From Corallium rubrum (taxonomy: Eukaryota; Cnidaria; Anthozoa; Scleralcyonacea; Coralliidae): a stretch of 64,000 nucleotides of DNA. The stretch is taken from positions 8,260,643 to 8,324,642 of the forward strand of contig OZ036002.1 in the NCBI GenBank assembly GCA_964035015.1. The letters are read 5' to 3'. Of the stretch, positions 60,982-64,000 are shown piece by piece. The number at the start of each line of letters is the position of its first letter. Position 1 is the first letter of the stretch. The notes under the pieces were generated by a model, which saw only the letters and a list, made by a program, of their open reading frames with translations, did no database searches and had not been told where the DNA came from. The position numbers and the translations under genes are program-made.

Positions 60982-62703
60982 GTGATGATGATGATGATGG
61001 TGATGATGATGGTGATGATGATGATGGTGATGATGATGGTGATGACGATGATGATGGTGATGATGATGATGGTGATGGTGATGATGGTGATGATTTCCAT
61101 TGCATCAGCTTCTCCTGCGCGTGCAGATCATTCATTGTTTAGTTTGCTTTGGTAGTTGAAAATTTTCAACTTTCAAAGCGTACAAACTTAAGCACTATGC
61201 CTGCATGGGCAATGCGCCCAAATGGATAGTGGCCTTAATAATAAAGGGCCCATTTTTGACTGGCTCAGGCAGGAATGGGTTACTGTAATCACGAGGTCTT
61301 CTGCCAACACAGTACACTTCTTTATCCAACCACTGCTCCTTTGTACATTACCAGTGGAGTCTTGTTTTGCGGAGTGAAAGTGGCCTTTCTTTTACTGTCA
61401 GTGTCTAACTGCACTGCTCTAACTCCAGTATTTTGCATTCTCAATGAAATCTGTCTGCATAACAATCAAATCACCTTTTGCTTTTCTTGGTAGTATATAG
61501 AATGATCTTCCTCTCCACATAGCAACGTCTGTTGAAGTTCTCTCATAGCTGGACTAATCTCAACCAAGTGTATGCTTAAACTATCTGTTATTCTTCCCAA
61601 CTTTGCAAACACCTATCTTAAAACATACAATAAAATTTCAATACATCTACATGTAATAATATGTCACTAAATATATGGTTGTATAGAAAGGCTTAATATT
61701 AAGGAAACATATTCACCCCAAAATGTAAATTAGGTTATAACTAATTATTATATAATTATTACCCTGAGGATATCTGAAATGAGTGTCCCTCTTCCAGGAC
61801 CAAGTTCTACGAGCTGAAGGTTTCGAGGTGAGCCATAATGAATCCATCTGTCGTAGAACCATATACCTATTAACTAAAACAACACTACAGTGTACAGCAT
61901 GTGTACAATATTATTTCAACTGATCAGACACAATGACCAGGGGCCGGGGTAGGAAGCAAGGGGCAGAGGGGACATGTCACATGTGCCCCCCAACTTAGTC
62001 ATGAAGTGCCCTTTTTGCAAGAGAAAAGTGCACTTTTTATGATAAAACATGTGTTTCAAGTGTGATTTCGAAGTCCTACCCCCTGAACAAAGTGCCCTTT
62101 TGAAGCTGCATGTGCCCCTCCAAGATCAACTTGCTACCGTACACCACTGACAGTGGCAACTTTTCTTTTTCTTCAACAGTACTATATGTACACTCACAAA
62201 GTGAAACCACCATTCAGCTAGCTTACCTCCCCAAACATTTGACTGATTTCTGGAGAAGTTATAAAATCTCCTTGCAAGCCAAAGACATCTTTATTCATGT
62301 AATAACCCTAAACATAATTAAGTAATAACATATACAGTATACATGTTACTTAATGATAGTGGAGCAAAAATAAAATTTTCTGTTTCTGAGGGATTTAAAA
62401 ATTGATGCAGGACGTGATGCACTGTTTTTTTCCTTAATATATTTTTTCAAGAGAAATCTTCAGATAATGGTTACAGAAATAGTGAGTACTGAATCTTCCA
62501 AACTTTGTATGAGATGCAGGTTGGGAGTGATTGCTTGCAGTATGCCCCCCCTCCCCCTGGCAAGCTAACATTGATATAAAAGGCCAATAAAAAGGACATT
62601 TTATTGGCCTTTATGGCCTCTTATATTAAAATAAACATTTTACCACTAAAGGATGTGACAGCACTTCTCGCATGTACTCTGCAACAGTAATAGGGCCAGT
62701 CAT
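54922..62703 (-). CDS. NDUFAF7: NDUFAF7, mitochondrial complex I assembly arginine methyltransferase (5' end not found)
   Basis: Eleven exons in transcript order: 62644-62703, 62227-62307, 61763-61873, 61475-61612, 60535-60616, 60323-60381, 60099-60151, 58153-58354, 57677-57785, 55981-56048, 54922-55074. Phases join without a break to 371 codons plus stop. Human NDUFAF7 is 441 aa, so the mitochondrial presequence exon is missing here and may lie beyond the right edge. Recognised blocks are [33 protein letters not shown], the S-adenosylmethionine loop [90 protein letters not shown] and [20 protein letters not shown]7 dimethylates an Arg of NDUFS2 in the matrix early in complex I assembly. The glycine-rich loop and the AHEFFDALP motif are intact, so it should be active. 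Introns carry several MITEs, a GAT array and a large palindrome. Confidence 0.95.
56098..56250. repeat. Palindromic repeat, copy 2 of the TTATTAACC family
   Basis: CTTATTAACCGAACGCGAGG, TCTTTACAGAGAAATATC and GACCGAGGTC are mirrored by GACCGAGGTC, GATATTTCTCTGTAAAGA and AGCGAGGTTAATAA. Related to 3185-3350. It lies in the NDUFAF7 intron 56049-57676. Confidence 0.7.
56596..57089. mobile_element. MITE with about 185-bp inverted arms, TTAAAGGGCATATG ends
   Basis: Ends TTAAAGGGCATATGGCTCG and CGAGTCATATGCCCTTTAA. The arms continue through AAATGATAAAATAACATCTT and TCGTTTTTGAGATATTCCAG. A TTA duplication at 56593-56595 and 57090-57092 fits PIF/Harbinger-type targeting. NDUFAF7 intron. Confidence 0.87.
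57396..57604. repeat. Long palindrome of the GAGCGAAGGCC family, copy 2
   Basis: AACAACAATCGAAATATAGG, AGATATACTGCCGAAACAGA, GAACG and GAGTCTAACGTTTCGAGCGA are mirrored with few differences around a centre at about 57485. GCCTACGCAGCACACTACT follows on the right only. It lies 70 bp from the NDUFAF7 exon 57677-57785. Confidence 0.8.
58423..58729. repeat. Near-perfect 307-bp palindrome in an NDUFAF7 intron
   Basis: Arms of about 145 bp start ATCATGATTAGGGATTTTAC and end GTAAAATCCCCAATCATGAT. Inside are GATTTGTAATATATCTT, CTAAAATTTCATCTTC, GTTAAAGTTGACGG and GTGACGTCTA with their inverses. The loop is about 15-20 bp. It starts about 70 bp from the exon at 58153-58354. Confidence 0.88.
58807..58892. 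repeat. tRNA-related or SINE-like sequence
   Basis: The minus strand has GGGTTCGAGTCCCATCTGA, a good B-box-like block. The plus strand has CCAGTGGCTCAATGGTTCGA, which looks like the 5' part of a tRNA-derived unit. The two lie head to head, so this is not a working tRNA gene but probably SINE debris, cut by the element at 58893. Confidence 0.4.
58893..59630. mobile_element. Short element with CAGGGRTTATTTTAA ends, hAT-like
   Basis: Left CAGGGATTATTTTAACG and right inverse CAGGGGTTATTTTAAGGA. A TTTGTGCAGTGATAAA motif recurs near both ends (58938, 58960 and 59594). CAGGG ends fit hAT, but no 8-bp duplication is visible. Noncoding. Confidence 0.6.
59778..60068. mobile_element. Short inverted-repeat element with an internal (CAATTTTT)n array
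   Basis: TGGTAAACTGCTGAGATTAG and TTTGGATAATGAAATACT on the left, inverse TGGTAAACAGCTGGGATTAG and TTTTGATAACGAAATACT on the right. The centre (59876-60008) is an 8-bp CAATTTTT tandem array. It ends 30 bp from the NDUFAF7 exon at 60099-60151. Confidence 0.75.
60627..60696. repeat. (CAAA)n microsatellite, NDUFAF7 intron
   Basis: About 16 perfect AAAC units, 11 bp from the acceptor side of the exon at 60535-60616. Confidence 0.95.
60835..61094. repeat. (GAT)n / (GATGATGGT)n array, NDUFAF7 intron
   Basis: Perfect GAT repeats pass into GATGATGATGGT blocks over about 260 bp. Poly-Asp, poly-Met and poly-His frames here are repeat products. Confidence 0.95.
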
Positions 62704-62897
62704 CTATATGAATTAAACCAAAAAATTAACTAAAGCCAAGACAGATCTAGAAATGAAGTGAGCGAGAGCATTGAGAAACCATACACTAGTATAAATGTTG
62801 CACAAACTATACAGGTGTATATATAGTACTGTAACTAAGAGGGTAGTTACAATGAATGCAAATTTATGCTTCTGTAGATATGCTCTGCATTATGTGG

Positions 62898-63739
62898 CAG
62901 GGGTAGCACCACGCAGGCACGGACTGGACTTAAAATATTTACTGGGAAATGGCCACTGGAGGGGCCCACCATCACACATTTCTAGGGGGGTCCAGGGGAA
63001 TGCCCCCCCTGGAATTTTTTTAAATTTTGGGTCTCTGAAACAGCATTTCCTGCATTTTGAGGACACTTTTGAGCAAAATAGAAAGGTCTGAAATCTCATT
63101 TTTTAATAGCCTGCGTAGCTGGTGCTGGTCTGTCCCAATCAATTACTGCTTTGGGCCCATAGTAATTGGCTTTTGCTGTTGCAGTGACCCTGCCAAAATG
63201 TTTCCGTTCTGTAATTGTAATTGTAATGTGTAACTGGCAAAGCTAATAAAATAAAATAAATAATCCCCAGTGCCGGCTACACAGGCTAATTTTTTAACAG
63301 AGTTTCTCGTCATTTTTAAGAAATATTTCTTTTGGCCAGCAGGCAAACAATGGCCGGTGTACTTCATGTTAACACCACATAACAGTTAATAGACATATTA
63401 CATACCAGTGATTATATTAGTGGGCCCCCACTTACTCAAGATTGAAATGTTCTGGGGTCAGGGTCAATACTCAGGCAGCCATCTCTATAGCCGAGGAACT
63501 TGTAAGTATCAGATTTACAAACTCAAAACAGCATTTAAGCATTTTTACACCAAATAGTTTACCCACTTAAGGGAACTTACTTCAGATAAGCAGGGGCCCA
63601 CACAAGGACAAGAGCAAGGGGCCCACCAGGAAATTTCCCGGTGTCCCTATAGGCCAGTCCGTGCCTGGCACCAGAGGGGGGCCAGGCTACAGCCCCTTCA
63701 TCAGGGACATTTATCCCCCCTGACAGGGTGCTACCCCTG
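62898..63739. mobile_element. hAT-like non-autonomous element, CAGGGGTAGCACC ends
   Basis: CAGGGGTAGCACC at the left and GGTGCTACCCCTG at the right are perfect 13-bp inverted ends. The flanks TTATGTGG (62890-62897) and GTATATGG (63740-63747) could be a worn 8-bp duplication (six of eight). The interior repeats GGGGCCCACC and CAGGCACGGACTGG in inverted form. 842 bp, noncoding. It lies upstream of the first visible NDUFAF7 exon. Confidence 0.72.
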
Positions 63740-63793
63740 GTATATGGGGAGTTACCCACCCACCATAACTATTTTGCCAAATAGTTTAATATT

Positions 63794-63955
63794 GAACTAA
63801 AATATTTAAAATGGCTAGGCTCCTCTGGAAAACACATGGGTGGGTGGTTGGCTCCCTGCATTTGTATTCTCCCCAACCCCCTGTGTCCCCCTCCCCCCCA
63901 ATGCTGTCATGCCACCTGTGAAGGAGCCTAGCCATTTTAAACATTTTAGTTCAAT
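63794..63955. repeat. Palindromic MITE, ATTGAACTAAAAT ends
   Basis: ATTGAACTAAAATATTTAAA and ATGGCTAGGCTCCT on the left mirror AGGAGCCTAGCCAT and TTTAAACATTTTAGTTCAAT on the right. About 162 bp with a C-rich centre. Confidence 0.8.
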
Positions 63956-64000
63956 AACTATTATATAAGTCTTTTGACTTCGTTTTGAATTTAGTAAAAC

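Noticed and set aside
60782-61155. Poly-Asp, poly-Met, poly-His and Ser-Pro frames
   Set aside because: Product of the GAT/GGT trinucleotide array in an NDUFAF7 intron.
62795-63367. Frames near the right edge that might be the missing NDUFAF7 first exon
   Set aside because: They fall inside or across the hAT-like element at 62898-63739, lack a mitochondrial presequence pattern, and have no donor site in the right phase that I could find.

Overview
This window is metazoan nuclear DNA. The genes are intron-rich with GT/AG introns, they encode animal orthologues, and they sit among many short inverted-repeat transposons and long simple-sequence arrays. Several repeats (the GTTATATAG/AGTTTCACTG element, the CACTTAATGTCTG palindrome, the CAATCTCGTTCCCAG element) resemble families I associate with anthozoan cnidarians. 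A sea anemone or coral is therefore my best guess, but it rests on memory and not on a search.

Five host loci and one small single-exon candidate gene can be read. From left to right they are: (1) an intronless coiled-coil protein with a minisatellite-encoded repeat domain (minus, 408-2345); (2) ISCA2, the mitochondrial 4Fe-4S assembly factor (minus, three exons, 12464-14176); (3) a two-pore channel of the TPC family (minus, 18 exons, 15864-30272, 804 aa); (4) FKBP3/FKBP25 (plus, seven exons, 30640-43014, 224 aa), head-to-head with the channel across 367 bp; (5) a 141-aa protein with three RxRTIS motifs (plus, 50432-50857); (6) NDUFAF7, the complex I assembly methyltransferase (minus, eleven exons visible, 54922-62703, first exon not found). 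For genes 2, 3, 4 and 6 the exon phases join without a break, and the lengths fit the human proteins where the gene is complete.

The remainder is mostly mobile DNA. An apparently whole PIF/Harbinger transposon (4954-9815) has perfect 37-bp terminal inverted repeats and a TGA target duplication. It carries a DDE transposase and a convergent spliced zinc-finger/Myb-like protein. It lies inside a short MULE-like element (4883-10560) that has its own perfect 9-bp duplication. At least three more short elements have 9-bp duplications, and intron 6 of FKBP3 holds a Mutator-like transposon that has lost its catalytic core. hAT-type, Harbinger-type and many palindromic MITEs fill introns and spacers.

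Tandem repeats are extreme. About 7.5 kb of a 15-bp unit fills FKBP3 intron 5. Pentanucleotide arrays, a 200-213-bp satellite, a 21-bp minisatellite and trinucleotide arrays sit in the introns of the channel gene. The most unusual structure is an inverted repeat in the channel gene that crosses the intron 2/exon 3 junction and includes about 20 coding bases, so the pre-mRNA could fold exon 3 and its splice acceptor into a long hairpin. Because 15-bp and 5-bp units keep frames open, the long open frames in these arrays are not genes.
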